Positions 27,078 through 36,999 of a stretch of DNA of 64,000 bases are shown here, piece by piece. The notes under the pieces are model-generated. The model saw nothing but the letters and a program-made list of their open reading frames with translations. It searched no databases and had not been told where the DNA came from. The DNA is from Saccharicrinis carchari (GTDB taxonomy: Bacteria > Bacteroidota > Bacteroidia > Bacteroidales > Marinilabiliaceae), in NCBI RefSeq assembly GCF_900182605.1, contig NZ_FXTB01000002.1, forward strand, positions 496,001 to 560,000. The letters run 5' to 3'. Numbering within the stretch: the stretch's first letter is position 1; the number at the start of each line of letters is the position of its first letter. The position numbers and the translations under genes were made by a program.

Positions 27078-27225
27078 TAGGGTTGATATACAAAAAATAA
27101 GAAGTGTTTTATCGTTGCCCTGCATATCACCACTTATCTTTTCATTCATTGTATATTTAATTTCTAAACTTAATGTGTACTTTCATGCCTTTAAAAAACT
27201 ATGAAGATCTTAAATTAAGCATAGC

Positions 27226-27708
27226 ATGAAACAATCTCAATTATCTCAAAAGGCAAATGATTTTTTTAAAAGTTTGACGATTATTTATTTTGCCATGTTA
27301 ATGGGGCCAATTATTTTTTTATTCCTGGTGTTGTTTTTAAAATTATCAGGAGGACAAATTATTACGGACAAGTTTTCCTCCTCCTACGGCGTGATGGTTT
27401 TTCTTATCTCGTTTATTAGTGTCAATGGTGGAAGATATTTGTATAAGCGCCTTGTGTTACAGGCACAATCAAAAATGAACATTGGTGAAAAACTTAATGC
27501 TTACCAGACAAGTGTAATCATCAATTTAGCGTTCATTGAAGGAGCAGTGCTATTTTCAATTGTAGTATTTTTCTTAACCAGTCAAGTTTACTTTTTGTTG
27601 TTCACTTTAGTTTTGATTATGATTTTTTTGACCATAAAGCCCACCAGGCAAAGAGCTATAAAGGATTTAAAAATCAATTCAGAACAAATGGCTAAAGCTA
27701 GCTTTTGA
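27226..27708 (+). CDS. Small four-helix membrane protein of unknown function
   Basis: A 160-residue protein with four predicted membrane segments, at about 20-42, 51-68, 91-112 and 115-135, and short charged ends. I do not recognise a named family; similar short membrane proteins occur widely in Bacteroidota. It is alone, 148 bases after the PUL regulator, and converges on the nitrate block. Codon use and an ATG preceded by an AT-rich leader look normal. Confidence 0.72.
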   Translation: MKQSQLSQKANDFFKSLTIIYFAMLMGPIIFLFLVLFLKLSGGQIITDKFSSSYGVMVFLISFISVNGGRYLYKRLVLQAQSKMNIGEKLNAYQTSVIINLAFIEGAVLFSIVVFFLTSQVYFLLFTLVLIMIFLTIKPTRQRAIKDLKINSEQMAKASF

Positions 27709-27948
27709 ATTTTAGCACCAAATAGTGCGAAATGGCAAGTGGTAAAAATAAAATGAATCAACTTTATGTTGAATCTTCCCGTACAATTTATCCCAACAAC
27801 GAGGAATATCCTCACTTTTTAATGTGATTCTCCATTATTTTTCGTTTGCCTTAGTTTTATTGGCCTTGGTGGCTGCGAATAATTATGATAGGCGGAGTGT
27901 TGGAGAGGATTTTTGCAAATAACGGCTAGGTAAACCGGACGCTTCAAT

Positions 27949-29142
27949 TTATTTATTGCTATCAATAGACCGCACCATGTGTTGATGCCAGCTATCTACA
28001 TGTCGCAGGCTTAAGGCTATGGAGCGTGCCGGGTTTTTGATGAACTGGCCTGGTGAGGCTAAATTGCTCATTACCAAAGGAAGTATTCCAAAGGCATGAT
28101 TAACAGATAAATATAGCTGGCGAAACCCGGATCGAAAGAATAGCTGTTGCATCAAGGGGGCTCGCAGTTCCGTGCTTAAGGCCGAAAACCCGGTAACCAC
28201 TACCAGGGCACGCAATATCATAACAACTCCACCGGCCAGTGCTGTAAAGCGGCCTTCAATGCCACTTCCCGAAGTCTGGCCAAAGAACCAGGCTAATGCT
28301 AAAATCACCAGTAATTGCATCCAAAACAGCCATTTTTTTAATCTGTTTATGGCAAAGCGATAACGCCATACAATAAAAACAAACCAGAGCAAAGTTAAAA
28401 TCAAGGCAGGCCAAAGGGTAAGTTGCCCCAATGCATATAATAAAAGGGGGATTACGACCACCAGAATACCCAAGAACAGCGTGGAATAGTTTAGCTCGTA
28501 AACAGGTTGCTCCCAGTGATGTTTTTCGGATTCGGTAAATTTGGCTACGCCATTGTATTGCTCCTTTCGGGCCTGCCTGCCCAGCACGTAGCCTGTAAAT
28601 GCCGCCACTGCACCCAATACTGCATATCCAATAAACAGGCTTAATACAGCCCGTGCGGCTCCTAAGTTTATCAGCCCGATTTTTTGTGTAGCAAACAGAA
28701 ACATCTCCTCATATATTTTAAAAATATCGAGCCCGAACATGAGGAATAAACGTACAGTTTTATGAATCAATGCTCCTACCAGGGCAAACATGCCTGCCAT
28801 CAGGTAGCCCGTCAGGTTGCGTCCCATGATGCGAATAGTAAAATCCATAATAAAGCCCTCTAAGGCTATGGCCACCATGGGACCCAGGATAACGGCGCTG
28901 GGCGATATGGATTTCATAAGTGCCGTGATGAGTCCCGCACGCCAGATAATTCCGTATTTGGGCCATATCTGAAAAAAACCAATGACCAGCATGATGGAAA
29001 TCAGGGTGAGGAAGGTGCCCGACAAAGGGATGCGTAAGTTGTGCAGAAAGCTGCCTGCAATAATTTCTATTCCCGCCCATAAACCTGCCAGCACCGAAGC
29101 TTTTATCCATTTGTCGTTTACTGTTATCGATCCTTTTGCCAT
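27949..29142 (-). CDS. Polytopic membrane protein, possibly ECF-type transporter S and T parts fused
   Basis: A 397-residue protein with roughly nine to eleven membrane segments and a short cytoplasmic loop near 190-215 (GRQARKEQYNG). The N-terminal half (KASVLAGLWAGIEI, LRIPLSGTFLT) resembles substrate-binding S components of energy-coupling factor transporters. The C-terminal half ends in a region (GFSALSTELRAPLMQQ) reminiscent of T components. No ATPase gene is adjacent. It overlaps the end of mobA by 19 bases, so it is translated with it, and it is the last gene of the nitrate block. A role in supplying molybdate or a cofactor precursor is inference from context only. Confidence 0.6.
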   Translation of the reverse strand: MAKGSITVNDKWIKASVLAGLWAGIEIIAGSFLHNLRIPLSGTFLTLISIMLVIGFFQIWPKYGIIWRAGLITALMKSISPSAVILGPMVAIALEGFIMDFTIRIMGRNLTGYLMAGMFALVGALIHKTVRLFLMFGLDIFKIYEEMFLFATQKIGLINLGAARAVLSLFIGYAVLGAVAAFTGYVLGRQARKEQYNGVAKFTESEKHHWEQPVYELNYSTLFLGILVVVIPLLLYALGQLTLWPALILTLLWFVFIVWRYRFAINRLKKWLFWMQLLVILALAWFFGQTSGSGIEGRFTALAGGVVMILRALVVVTGFSALSTELRAPLMQQLFFRSGFRQLYLSVNHAFGILPLVMSNLASPGQFIKNPARSIALSLRHVDSWHQHMVRSIDSNK

Positions 29143-29732
29143 AACTCGCGCATTGTTTTTAGTGTTCCGGGGGTGTTTACGTTGGTAAACGTATGAGGGC
29201 TGTAAAGCGGATGATGTATATTGATATGGACTTTGTTTACTGAAGCCAAGGAGGCCATCATTTTCAATTTTAAACTCTTTTGTTTTATCTGCTTTTCTAT
29301 CAGTGGAAGTATGTTTTTATGATACACCGCGCACAGTAGCTGAAGCTGATTATCCGCGTCAACAGGTACTGTAATCATAGCATCATTTTCCATCGCTTGC
29401 CCCACGAGTTGTAGTAATAAGGAGGACGAAATGAGGGGCATGTCGCATGATACTACGATATTTAAGGGGGTGGTAGAGGCTTTTATTGCCGAGTATATAC
29501 CTCCCAAAGGGCCGCAGTTGATATATTCGTCGGGTATCTGCGGCCAATGAATGTTAGGATAGGTACTGCTACCGGTGCTCAATAATAGGTTGGGCGTTAA
29601 GGCAGATAGCTTTTCGATCATCCGTGTAAGCATAGATTCCCCATTTAAACTTGCTTCTGCTTTGTTAAATCCCATGCGTCGGCTTTGTCCTCCTGCCAAA
29701 ACAATACCCGTTATATCTGCCTTTGAAATCAT
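29124..29732 (-). CDS. mobA: Molybdenum cofactor guanylyltransferase MobA
   Basis: A 202-residue cytoplasmic enzyme that transfers GMP from GTP to Mo-molybdopterin to make the MGD cofactor needed by NarG. The nucleotidyltransferase signature LAGGQSRRMG (about residues 12-21) with Lys24, the GPLGGIYSA stretch near 75 and the metal-binding CDMP motif near 95 are all present. Its length matches MobA. It overlaps the downstream membrane protein gene by 19 bases and follows the P-loop NTPase gene by 20 bases. Its presence in the nitrate operon makes functional sense, since NarG is a bis-MGD enzyme. Confidence 0.92.
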   Translation of the reverse strand: MISKADITGIVLAGGQSRRMGFNKAEASLNGESMLTRMIEKLSALTPNLLLSTGSSTYPNIHWPQIPDEYINCGPLGGIYSAIKASTTPLNIVVSCDMPLISSSLLLQLVGQAMENDAMITVPVDADNQLQLLCAVYHKNILPLIEKQIKQKSLKLKMMASLASVNKVHINIHHPLYSPHTFTNVNTPGTLKTMRELWQKDR

Positions 29733-29752
29733 AGGTGCAAATTAAGTAATTA

Positions 29753-30268
29753 TCACCATAAACCATCTATCTGTTTAAAGGCTTTTAGGGGATCGTTAAA
29801 ATCATGGGGATAAAAAACTGCCTTCGGCTCGATATTCCATTTTTCAAGTATTGCCTTAAGATGCTTTTTTTTACACGTAAATATTATCGGTAGAGGAGAC
29901 TTAATAAGTTGCGTAAAACTTTTGGCCCAGAGCTCCTCCATAAGTTCGTAGCTGCCTATTTCATCAATAATTCCAATGTGGGGTGGGGTTTTAAGAAGCG
30001 TATTAATCCAGTTATTGCCAACTTCTACAGCATTAGTAAATAGCTTAAAGTGATGTGGTCTCTGATGGAAAGAGTCCACACGCTCCATTAAGTTTACTTT
30101 CTGATGGGTCTGTATATTTTTTATGGAATAGATATCGCTTTTCAGATCGTGTGCCGACACAAAACCTGCAACAATCCTACGTTTGGTTTCCAGTAAGTTG
30201 ATAAGCTGGAGCAAAAAACTTGTTTTGCCACTCCCTTTTTCGCCGGCAATTATAAATATGGGCTTCAT
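29753..30268 (-). CDS. P-loop NTPase, DUF2478/THEP1-like
   Basis: A 171-residue cytoplasmic nucleoside triphosphatase. A Walker A motif GEKGSGKTS lies at residues 9-17 and a Walker B IIDEIG near 100. The layout (P-loop at the very N-terminus, DEIG, then a short FTCKKKH region) fits THEP1-like NTPases and the DUF2478 proteins found beside molybdenum genes. It sits between narI and mobA with gaps of 13 and 20 bases, so it is in the operon. A MobB-like helper role in cofactor synthesis is plausible; the biochemical role is not established. Confidence 0.75.
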   Translation of the reverse strand: MKPIFIIAGEKGSGKTSFLLQLINLLETKRRIVAGFVSAHDLKSDIYSIKNIQTHQKVNLMERVDSFHQRPHHFKLFTNAVEVGNNWINTLLKTPPHIGIIDEIGSYELMEELWAKSFTQLIKSPLPIIFTCKKKHLKAILEKWNIEPKAVFYPHDFNDPLKAFKQIDGLW

Positions 30269-30281
30269 CTCCTGCTGTCGT

Positions 30282-30965
30282 TCATTTCACCTCTCTCTTT
30301 TTTTTAAAATTCCATACCACCAGCTGATAGGGCCGCCACAGGTATTCGAAGGGATACACCAAAAAGTGCATAAAGCGGGTAAACGGTATCATGCCCACCA
30401 GCACAAAAGCCGAAATAATGTGTATCTGCACCATTAGCGGAAGCTGTGTTACTGCCGCTGCATCGGGATTGAACACGAAAATAGATTTTAGATAGGGCGT
30501 CAGCACCAGGGCAAACCACGACGAGCCCCATCGGAAGAAAAAGGCGGTCCACAAACCGGTCACAACCTGAACCAACAGAATGAGGTAAACAAAAATATCC
30601 ATACGCGTGGTTACAACATGCAGTCTCTTGGTTTTAAACCTGCGGATAATAAGCATCACAAGGCTAAATAATACAATAAGGCCAAAAGCAAAGGCCGTTA
30701 TTTCGAGGATATACATACGTACAGGGACCTCGTTCCATGCCAGTACCGAATGGGGCAATAAAAAAGCGATCAAATGCCCAAAGAAAAGGAAAATAATACC
30801 CCAGTGAAAAGGCCTGCTCCCAAAATACAGTTGCTTGCTCTCCAAAAACTGGCTCGAAAGCGACGAAACCTGAAAGCCATAATAACGGTATCTGTAAATA
30901 CTTCCCACCAACAACGAAAGGATAGCCATATATGGCAGCACGATAAAAAAGAATATTCCGTTCAT
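30282..30965 (-). CDS. narI: Respiratory nitrate reductase gamma subunit NarI (cytochrome b)
   Basis: A 227-residue membrane protein with five helices that takes electrons from quinol and passes them through two b hemes to NarH. The four heme-ligand histidines can be matched by spacing to those of the E. coli protein: His54 and His64 (HWGIIFLFFGH) and His182 and His200 (HIISAFVLVGMIPFTRFMH). It is separated from narJ by 212 bases that carry a hairpin, whereas the other nar genes are tightly packed. Confidence 0.95.
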   Translation of the reverse strand: MNGIFFFIVLPYMAILSLLVGSIYRYRYYGFQVSSLSSQFLESKQLYFGSRPFHWGIIFLFFGHLIAFLLPHSVLAWNEVPVRMYILEITAFAFGLIVLFSLVMLIIRRFKTKRLHVVTTRMDIFVYLILLVQVVTGLWTAFFFRWGSSWFALVLTPYLKSIFVFNPDAAAVTQLPLMVQIHIISAFVLVGMIPFTRFMHFLVYPFEYLWRPYQLVVWNFKKKREVK

Positions 30966-31109
30966 AGTATTTTGGTTTAATCGTTTATTGTAAGATAATT
31001 AGGACTTCAATTCAGTCCATATAATATTTTTCAGGAGGCCCATTTGCCAGCACTAAACATCTGTTCGAGATTGAAAATGTTGATAATAAATTATCGTTTA
31101 CATTACCTG

Positions 31110-31125
31110 TCCCGCCAAAGCGGGA
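31110..31125. repeat. Small hairpin in the narJ-narI gap
   Basis: TCCCGC-CAAA-GCGGGA forms a perfect 6-bp GC-rich stem with a 4-nt loop. It lies in the 212-base gap between narJ and narI, and a similar GC-rich hairpin element occurs at 56871-56957. No T-tract follows on the transcribed strand, so it is more likely a repeat or stability element than a terminator. Confidence 0.6.
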
Positions 31126-31177
31126 GTCCGTATCATTTTTCCTAGGTATTTAGCGTTAGTAAATTTTTTAAGCTTCT

Positions 31178-31774
31178 CTATCCTTTTCCACACTTGGCCA
31201 AACATTCAAAACTCTTTGCTTTTTGCTGAGTGCTAAAATTAAATCGTTCAAACTCCGATTCGGGATAGTCATGCTCCATTATTTTTAATAAGGTTTGGAG
31301 CATTCCTTTATACACATTGTCGTCTGAACGAAAGGAGTCTATCATTTTTTCCAAAGCGGGTATCATCACCGAATAAACCAGTTCTTCGGCAAATACCTCG
31401 TCTTTTAGTTTTGGCAGCAGCGTAAGCATGTTGGGCAAATGGTCGGGGAGCTCGTGCCCACAATCGTTGTCGGCATTTTTTTGTTCCTGCTTCATGTTCA
31501 CCAAAAAAACGCCCCGGTTATAATCTTCACCATAAAGCACATAGCCAATATCCAAATAACACATGGCCTGCACATCAAAAGTAGCGATATAATACTCTTG
31601 TTGGGAGGCGATTGTTTTGTTCTCAACGTGCTCCACAAATGCTTCGAGCTTTGGTGCCATTTCCGGAACGCGATGCGCCACAATCTTTTGCCAATCCTGT
31701 ATAGCATTCCTCCTGTCGGAGCTAGGATAGCTGAATATTTGGGCCAAAGCCGTATAGTGGTTTAGGTTTGTCAT
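31178..31774 (-). CDS. narJ: Nitrate reductase assembly chaperone NarJ
   Basis: A 198-residue cytoplasmic chaperone of the NarJ/TorD type that holds apo-NarG during molybdenum cofactor insertion. It is all helical, with the family features YPSSDRR near the N-terminus and PDHLPNMLTLL near the middle. The start at 31774 (MTNLNHY) is preferred because it lies one base after the narH stop (TAA-T-ATG) and removes an unlikely 27-residue extension. It is translated with narH. The start of narI follows after a long gap. Confidence 0.9.
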   Translation of the reverse strand: MTNLNHYTALAQIFSYPSSDRRNAIQDWQKIVAHRVPEMAPKLEAFVEHVENKTIASQQEYYIATFDVQAMCYLDIGYVLYGEDYNRGVFLVNMKQEQKNADNDCGHELPDHLPNMLTLLPKLKDEVFAEELVYSVMIPALEKMIDSFRSDDNVYKGMLQTLLKIMEHDYPESEFERFNFSTQQKAKSFECLAKCGKG

Positions 31775-31775
31775 A

Positions 31776-33272
31776 TTATAATCCTCGATTTGGTTTTTTA
31801 GTGAATCCGAATCCCGTATTGCCTTTGCGTTCGTGTGTTTCTTCCAGCATCTCAATCGCCTCTTCGCGATGTGCCGGAGGAATTACAAAGCGGTCGCGCA
31901 GTTTGGCCAACGATGTCAGGCGGTAGATGTCATCAGCCACCTCAGCCGTCAGGCCGGATTCCAGCAAAGCCTTGTCCACCTCATTCCGATCCAGGTCGCC
32001 CACGGTTACGGCACGGCGGTGCATGCGCACGCTCATCAGCTTTTTAAGCACATTGCGGATGGTTCCTGTATTGCCCGCACTAAAAAGGCTGGCCAGGTAT
32101 TGTAACGGGAGGCGCGAGTTATCCATATCTTCCCAAAGGTAGGAGCTGGCCGTATGGTAATGGTCATTTTCGTTCTTCTGTGCCATGGCAGGAAGTAGTG
32201 GCGGAACATAAAACAAGCTGGGCAAGGTACGGAACTCCGGGTGCAAGGGCAGTGCAATGCCCCACTCTTTCACGTATTTATAAACGGGTGATTTTTGAGC
32301 TGCCTGAATGCTGGAGTCAGCTATTCCGCATTCTTTGGCTTCGCGTATCACCTCCGGATCGTTGGGATCCAGGTAAATATCTAACTGTTTCTTTTGCAGG
32401 TCTTTTTCGTTGCACGAGGCCATCTCCTCCAGTCGGTCGGCATCGTACAGCATCACGCCCAGATAACGTATGCGCCCCACGCACGAGTGCATGCAGGCCG
32501 GCGCCTGATCTGTTTCGATGCGGGGATAGCACAGGATACATTTTTCAGATTTGCCCGTGTGCCAGTTAAAATATACTTTTTTGTAGGGACAGGCCGTAAC
32601 GCACATGCGCCAGCCACGGCAAACCTCCTGATTGACCAACACGATGCCGTCCTCACCTCTTTTGTAAATGGCGCCCGACGGACAGGCTGCCACGCAGGCC
32701 GGATTGAGGCAATGGTTGCAGATGCGCGGCACATAAAACATAACCATCCTTTCCAACTGGAACATGGTTTCTTGTTCGGCAGGGCTCAGATCCTTCATGT
32801 TCACATCGTTGCGGGCATACTCGGGCGAGCCCCCCAGATCGTCGTCCCAGTTGGGACCCGCCTTGGGCGTTATCTTTTCGCCGGTAATCATCGAGATGGG
32901 CTCGGCAGTCGGCTGGTCGTCGCCTTCGGGGGCATCCAGCAGCTTACTGTACTGATAGGTCCATGGCTCGTAGTAGTTGTCCATGGTGGGCAGGTGCGTA
33001 TTATGGAACAAGGTTTTAAGCCCCTTCGCCTTGCCAGCACCTTTCAGCCGTACGCTGTCCCCTTTCTTTTCCCACCCGCCCTTGTAGGCATCCTGATCTT
33101 CCCACTTGTGCGGGTATCCGGTGCCGGGCTTGGTTTCTACGTTGTTCCACCACATATACTCGGCCCCTTTGCGGTCGGTCCAAACGTTTTTGCAGGCAAT
33201 GGAGCAGGTGTGGCAGCCAATACATTTATCGAGATGGAACACGATGGATATCTGAGATTTTATATTTTTCAT
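31776..33272 (-). CDS. narH: Respiratory nitrate reductase beta subunit NarH
   Basis: A 498-residue iron-sulfur protein that carries electrons from NarI to NarG. Four cysteine clusters are visible: CIGCHTCSIAC near 17-27, CNHCLNPACVAACP near 184, CRGWRMCVTACP near 217 and CILCYPRIE with PACMHSC near 246-264. The tryptophan in CRGW is the mark of NarH: that site holds a 3Fe-4S centre. The start at 33272 (MKNIKSQIS) lies 4 bases after the narG stop and gives the usual NarH N-terminus; an upstream in-frame ATG would overlap narG. Confidence 0.96.
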   Translation of the reverse strand: MKNIKSQISIVFHLDKCIGCHTCSIACKNVWTDRKGAEYMWWNNVETKPGTGYPHKWEDQDAYKGGWEKKGDSVRLKGAGKAKGLKTLFHNTHLPTMDNYYEPWTYQYSKLLDAPEGDDQPTAEPISMITGEKITPKAGPNWDDDLGGSPEYARNDVNMKDLSPAEQETMFQLERMVMFYVPRICNHCLNPACVAACPSGAIYKRGEDGIVLVNQEVCRGWRMCVTACPYKKVYFNWHTGKSEKCILCYPRIETDQAPACMHSCVGRIRYLGVMLYDADRLEEMASCNEKDLQKKQLDIYLDPNDPEVIREAKECGIADSSIQAAQKSPVYKYVKEWGIALPLHPEFRTLPSLFYVPPLLPAMAQKNENDHYHTASSYLWEDMDNSRLPLQYLASLFSAGNTGTIRNVLKKLMSVRMHRRAVTVGDLDRNEVDKALLESGLTAEVADDIYRLTSLAKLRDRFVIPPAHREEAIEMLEETHERKGNTGFGFTKKPNRGL

Positions 33273-33276
33273 GCGT

Positions 33277-36200
33277 TTAAAATTTGACTTCATCCATTTT
33301 CTGTACATATATAAAGGTATCGCGGTTAACGCCTACGGGGCCCCAGTAATTCATACCAAAGGTGAACTGTCCGTAACCGCCCACCAGCAGGTTGGGTTTA
33401 AGGTGTACCCTTGTTAAACTGTTATGGCCCCCGGCCCTCCTGTTGCCCCGGCTGGGCGACTTGGGCACCGAATAGGTACGCTCGGGCGAGTGGTACACAA
33501 TACATATCCCCGGCGGTATGCGCGAACTCACGCAGGCGCGGGTACAATACACGCCGTTATCGTTCAGCACCTCTACCCAGTCGTTATCTTTAACGCCCAG
33601 GTCTTCGGCATCCTTTTCGTTCAGCCAGCAAGGCTCCATCCCCCTGCTCAGGGTGAGCATCCGCAGCGTGTCGCCGTAGGTAGAGTGGATATGCCATTTG
33701 CCGTGGGGCGTGAGTACGTTAAGGAGCTTGGCCCTGCCCTCTTTAATCGTTTTTCGCAGATCGCCGTACATTTCGGGCCGCGGCGAGGGTTTGTAGGTGG
33801 GCAGATGTTCGCCAAAGGAGATATAACCGTCGTGATCGAGATAAAAATGCTGTCGCCCGGTGAGTGTGCGCCACGGAACAAGATGTTCAATGTTTAGGCT
33901 ATATGCCGAGTAGGCCCTGCCGTTTTCCATCAGCCCCGACCATATTGGCGAGTTGAGCAAGCGGCGTGGTTGTGCCAGCAGATCATTATAGGTACAATTT
34001 GATTCATCGTTTCTTGGTCGTAGCTTACTTAAATTCAGGCCGGTATTCTTCTCCATGGCCTCGTACGCCCGTTCGCTCAGCTTACCGTTGGTTAACGACG
34101 ACAGGCGCAGCACAGCATCAATAGCCTGCACATCTTCTTTAATGGAGGGGTAGCTTCTGTCCCCAATCGTATTAACGTGCGGCTTGTTGGCCAGCAGTTG
34201 GTCGTAATAATCCTCACAGTTAAAAGAGGTGCCATGTGCCCCCAAACCGTTTCTCACATTATCGCCCAGGCTTGTAAATTTGTTATATAACTGCGTGTAA
34301 TCCCTTTCAACCCTTACGATATTGTGCATGGTTTTGCCGGGTACCGGTTCGCATTCCCCGGCCATCCAGTCCTTAATTTCGGTTTGTGCAATCTCACCGC
34401 GCGAGTCGTGATTAATGGGTACGTTAACGATATCAAGCGTACTTCCGGGTAGGTGTACCTTGGCCACTTCGCTGGTAACACGGGCTATCTCGCGGAATAT
34501 CTCCCAGTCGGTCTTTGATTCCCAAACAGGTGGGATAGCCGCCGCAAGGGGATGAATAAAGGAGTGCATGTCGGTGCTGTTCAGGTCGGCCTTTTCGTAC
34601 CACGAGGCTGCTGGCAGCACGATATCCGAATACAGGGCGGAGGTATCCATCCTGAAATTCAAATCTACCACCAGGTCCATCTTGCCTTGCGGTGCTTCTT
34701 CCTTCCATTCTATCTCCTTTACAAATTCTTTGGCCACCTCATCGGCAATCTCGTTATGATGGGTACCCAAATAATGTTTCAGGAAATACTCATGCCCCTT
34801 GGCACTCGACATCAGGGCATTGCCCCGCCAGATATACCACACCCGTGGAAAGTTTTCCTCGGCATCGGGGTTGTTAACCGAATATTTGAGTTCGCCCGAT
34901 TTGAGTTGACCAATGATATAATCCTGAATCCCCTTATCGCCGGTAGCACCAGCTTTTTTAGCTTCTTCGGCAATGTCGAAGGTGTTTTTATTGTACTGCG
35001 GAAAAAACGGCATCCACCCGTTGCGCACCGATTTGGCGATGAGGTCGGCGGAGTGTTGCGACGAGAAGTCGTTCTTGGGCACGCTGTTGTAATCGGCCTG
35101 GTTGCCATCGTAGCGCCATTGGTTGGAGTGCATATAGTGCCATATGGGCGACTGCTGAAAACGTGGCGGATTTTTCCAGTCTTTGCCCGACATGATAGCG
35201 CTCCACGAATCAACGGGAGCCAGTTTTTCCTGTCCCACATAATGGTTCATGCCGCCGCCGTTAACGCCTATGCAGCCGGTAAGCATCAGCGACATGGTGG
35301 CAGCCCGATACATTAAATTACTGTGGTACCAGTGGTTGATTCCCGCGCCTATTATCACCATGCACTTGCCCCTGGTGGCTTCTGCGGTGCGGCACCACTC
35401 CCGGGCAAACTGAAGCACGGTTCCACCGCTTATTCCGGTGAATATTTCCTGCCAGCCCGGGGTGTAAGCCCTATCGGTATCTGTAAAATCTTCGGGATAA
35501 TCCCCTGCCATACCCCGTGCCACTCCATACTGCCCCATAATCAAGTCGTAAACAGTGGTGTAAGCTACCTTCCCTTTTTTGGTTTTGAGATAACGGACGG
35601 GCACCCCTCTTTTTACTTTTTTATTTTGCTCAAAATGGGTAAACTCCACTTGCAAAACTTCATCGTTCTTGTCGATCAGGGTCAGCAGCGGATTATAACC
35701 TTCACCTGTTTCGCCATCCTTATAACGGAGGTTCCAACTCCCTTTCTTATCCTGCCAGCGGTGCCCCGAACTTCCGGGCGGGCAAATAAACTCGTCTGTA
35801 TCTGCATCGATATTTAAAAATTTCCAATCGCCGTTTTCTATATCGGCATACTTGTCAATACGATTGGCCCTGAGCAACTTGCCCGGTGTATAATTCCCAT
35901 CCTCTTGCTTAAGCTCTACCAAATAAGGGGAGTCGGTATATTTTTTTGTGTATTCGATAAAATAGGGCACTTGATTTTCGTGATGCGCCTCTTTCAGGAT
36001 AACGTGGGTTACGGCCATCCAAAACGCGCCGTCCTGTCCGGCATGGAGCGGCACCCACTGATCGGCATATTTGGCCACCATACTAAAGTCGGGCGAAAAA
36101 ACCACCGTTTTGGTGCCGTTGTGCCGCGACTCTGAAAAAAAATGTACGTCGGGCGTACGCGTCATGCCCAGGTTGGCACCCATTACCGCCACAAACTTGG

Positions 36201-36888
36201 CGTTGTACCAGTCGGCACTTTCGCCCACATCGGTCTGTTCGCCCCATATCTCGGGGAAGGAATTGGGCAGGTCGCAATACCAGTCGTAAAAGCTCAGGTG
36301 TACCCCGCCAAAGAGCTGCAGGAATCTTGAACCCGCGGCAAAGCTCATCATCGACATGGCCGGGATGGGGGAGAAACCCACCACCCGGTCGGGCCCGTAT
36401 TTTTTGGCGGTATAAATATTGGCTACGCCGATTACTTCGAGCGCTTCGTCCCAGCTGATGCGGCGAAAGCCTCCTTTGCCGCGAGCTTTCTGATAACGTT
36501 TTCTTTTCTCCGGATTTTGCTGAATGTTCTTCCAGGCCTCCATAGCATCTCCGGCTTTTTCTTTTTCCTCCCGGAACATATCTATCAAGGCACCCCTTAC
36601 CATAGGATATTTCACCCGCACCGGACTGTACAGATACCATGAGAAAGAGATTCCGCGCTGACAGCCCCTTGGCTCGTAATGCGGAAGGGAATTCTCCAAT
36701 AAAGGATAATCCAGCGCCTGCGATTCCCAAACCACGATACCGTCCTTTACATGGATGTTCCAGCTGCAACCGCCTGTACAGTTTACCCCATGGGTACTGC
36801 GCACAATTTTGTCGTGCTGCCAGCGGTTCCGATAAAACTCTTCCCAATTGCGGGCTTTAGGCGAAATCATATCTTTGATCCAACTCAT
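33277..36888 (-). CDS. narG: Respiratory nitrate reductase alpha subunit NarG
   Basis: A 1203-residue cytoplasm-facing catalytic subunit that reduces nitrate to nitrite with bis-MGD molybdenum. The FS0 cluster ligands His33, Cys37, Cys41 (HGVNCTGGC) and Cys76 (RGCQRG) are present, as is the Asp206 of YCDLPNS, which aligns with the molybdenum ligand of E. coli NarG. No twin-arginine signal is present, so the complex faces the cytoplasm, as in the classic enzyme. Length is close to the E. coli protein. The gene follows the cytochrome c gene by 111 bases, and narH starts 4 bases after its stop. Confidence 0.98.
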   Translation of the reverse strand: MSWIKDMISPKARNWEEFYRNRWQHDKIVRSTHGVNCTGGCSWNIHVKDGIVVWESQALDYPLLENSLPHYEPRGCQRGISFSWYLYSPVRVKYPMVRGALIDMFREEKEKAGDAMEAWKNIQQNPEKRKRYQKARGKGGFRRISWDEALEVIGVANIYTAKKYGPDRVVGFSPIPAMSMMSFAAGSRFLQLFGGVHLSFYDWYCDLPNSFPEIWGEQTDVGESADWYNAKFVAVMGANLGMTRTPDVHFFSESRHNGTKTVVFSPDFSMVAKYADQWVPLHAGQDGAFWMAVTHVILKEAHHENQVPYFIEYTKKYTDSPYLVELKQEDGNYTPGKLLRANRIDKYADIENGDWKFLNIDADTDEFICPPGSSGHRWQDKKGSWNLRYKDGETGEGYNPLLTLIDKNDEVLQVEFTHFEQNKKVKRGVPVRYLKTKKGKVAYTTVYDLIMGQYGVARGMAGDYPEDFTDTDRAYTPGWQEIFTGISGGTVLQFAREWCRTAEATRGKCMVIIGAGINHWYHSNLMYRAATMSLMLTGCIGVNGGGMNHYVGQEKLAPVDSWSAIMSGKDWKNPPRFQQSPIWHYMHSNQWRYDGNQADYNSVPKNDFSSQHSADLIAKSVRNGWMPFFPQYNKNTFDIAEEAKKAGATGDKGIQDYIIGQLKSGELKYSVNNPDAEENFPRVWYIWRGNALMSSAKGHEYFLKHYLGTHHNEIADEVAKEFVKEIEWKEEAPQGKMDLVVDLNFRMDTSALYSDIVLPAASWYEKADLNSTDMHSFIHPLAAAIPPVWESKTDWEIFREIARVTSEVAKVHLPGSTLDIVNVPINHDSRGEIAQTEIKDWMAGECEPVPGKTMHNIVRVERDYTQLYNKFTSLGDNVRNGLGAHGTSFNCEDYYDQLLANKPHVNTIGDRSYPSIKEDVQAIDAVLRLSSLTNGKLSERAYEAMEKNTGLNLSKLRPRNDESNCTYNDLLAQPRRLLNSPIWSGLMENGRAYSAYSLNIEHLVPWRTLTGRQHFYLDHDGYISFGEHLPTYKPSPRPEMYGDLRKTIKEGRAKLLNVLTPHGKWHIHSTYGDTLRMLTLSRGMEPCWLNEKDAEDLGVKDNDWVEVLNDNGVYCTRACVSSRIPPGICIVYHSPERTYSVPKSPSRGNRRAGGHNSLTRVHLKPNLLVGGYGQFTFGMNYWGPVGVNRDTFIYVQKMDEVKF

Positions 36889-36999
36889 TTGTTCCGGTTT
36901 TTACAGGTTTAAAAATAATTGGGCACTCTATCCTTTTCTATTTAGGTTTTTACTTTTTTGATTCAAGATTTGAAAATGGCAGTTCTCTTTTTTTACTAA

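Noticed and set aside
27801-27813. Small hairpin GAGGA/TCCTC between convergent genes
   Set aside because: A 5-bp stem with a 3-nt loop is too weak to call a terminator, although five T residues follow nearby.
32394-33287. A 297-codon frame antisense to narH
   Set aside because: It is the shadow of a strongly conserved gene on the other strand and has no independent features.
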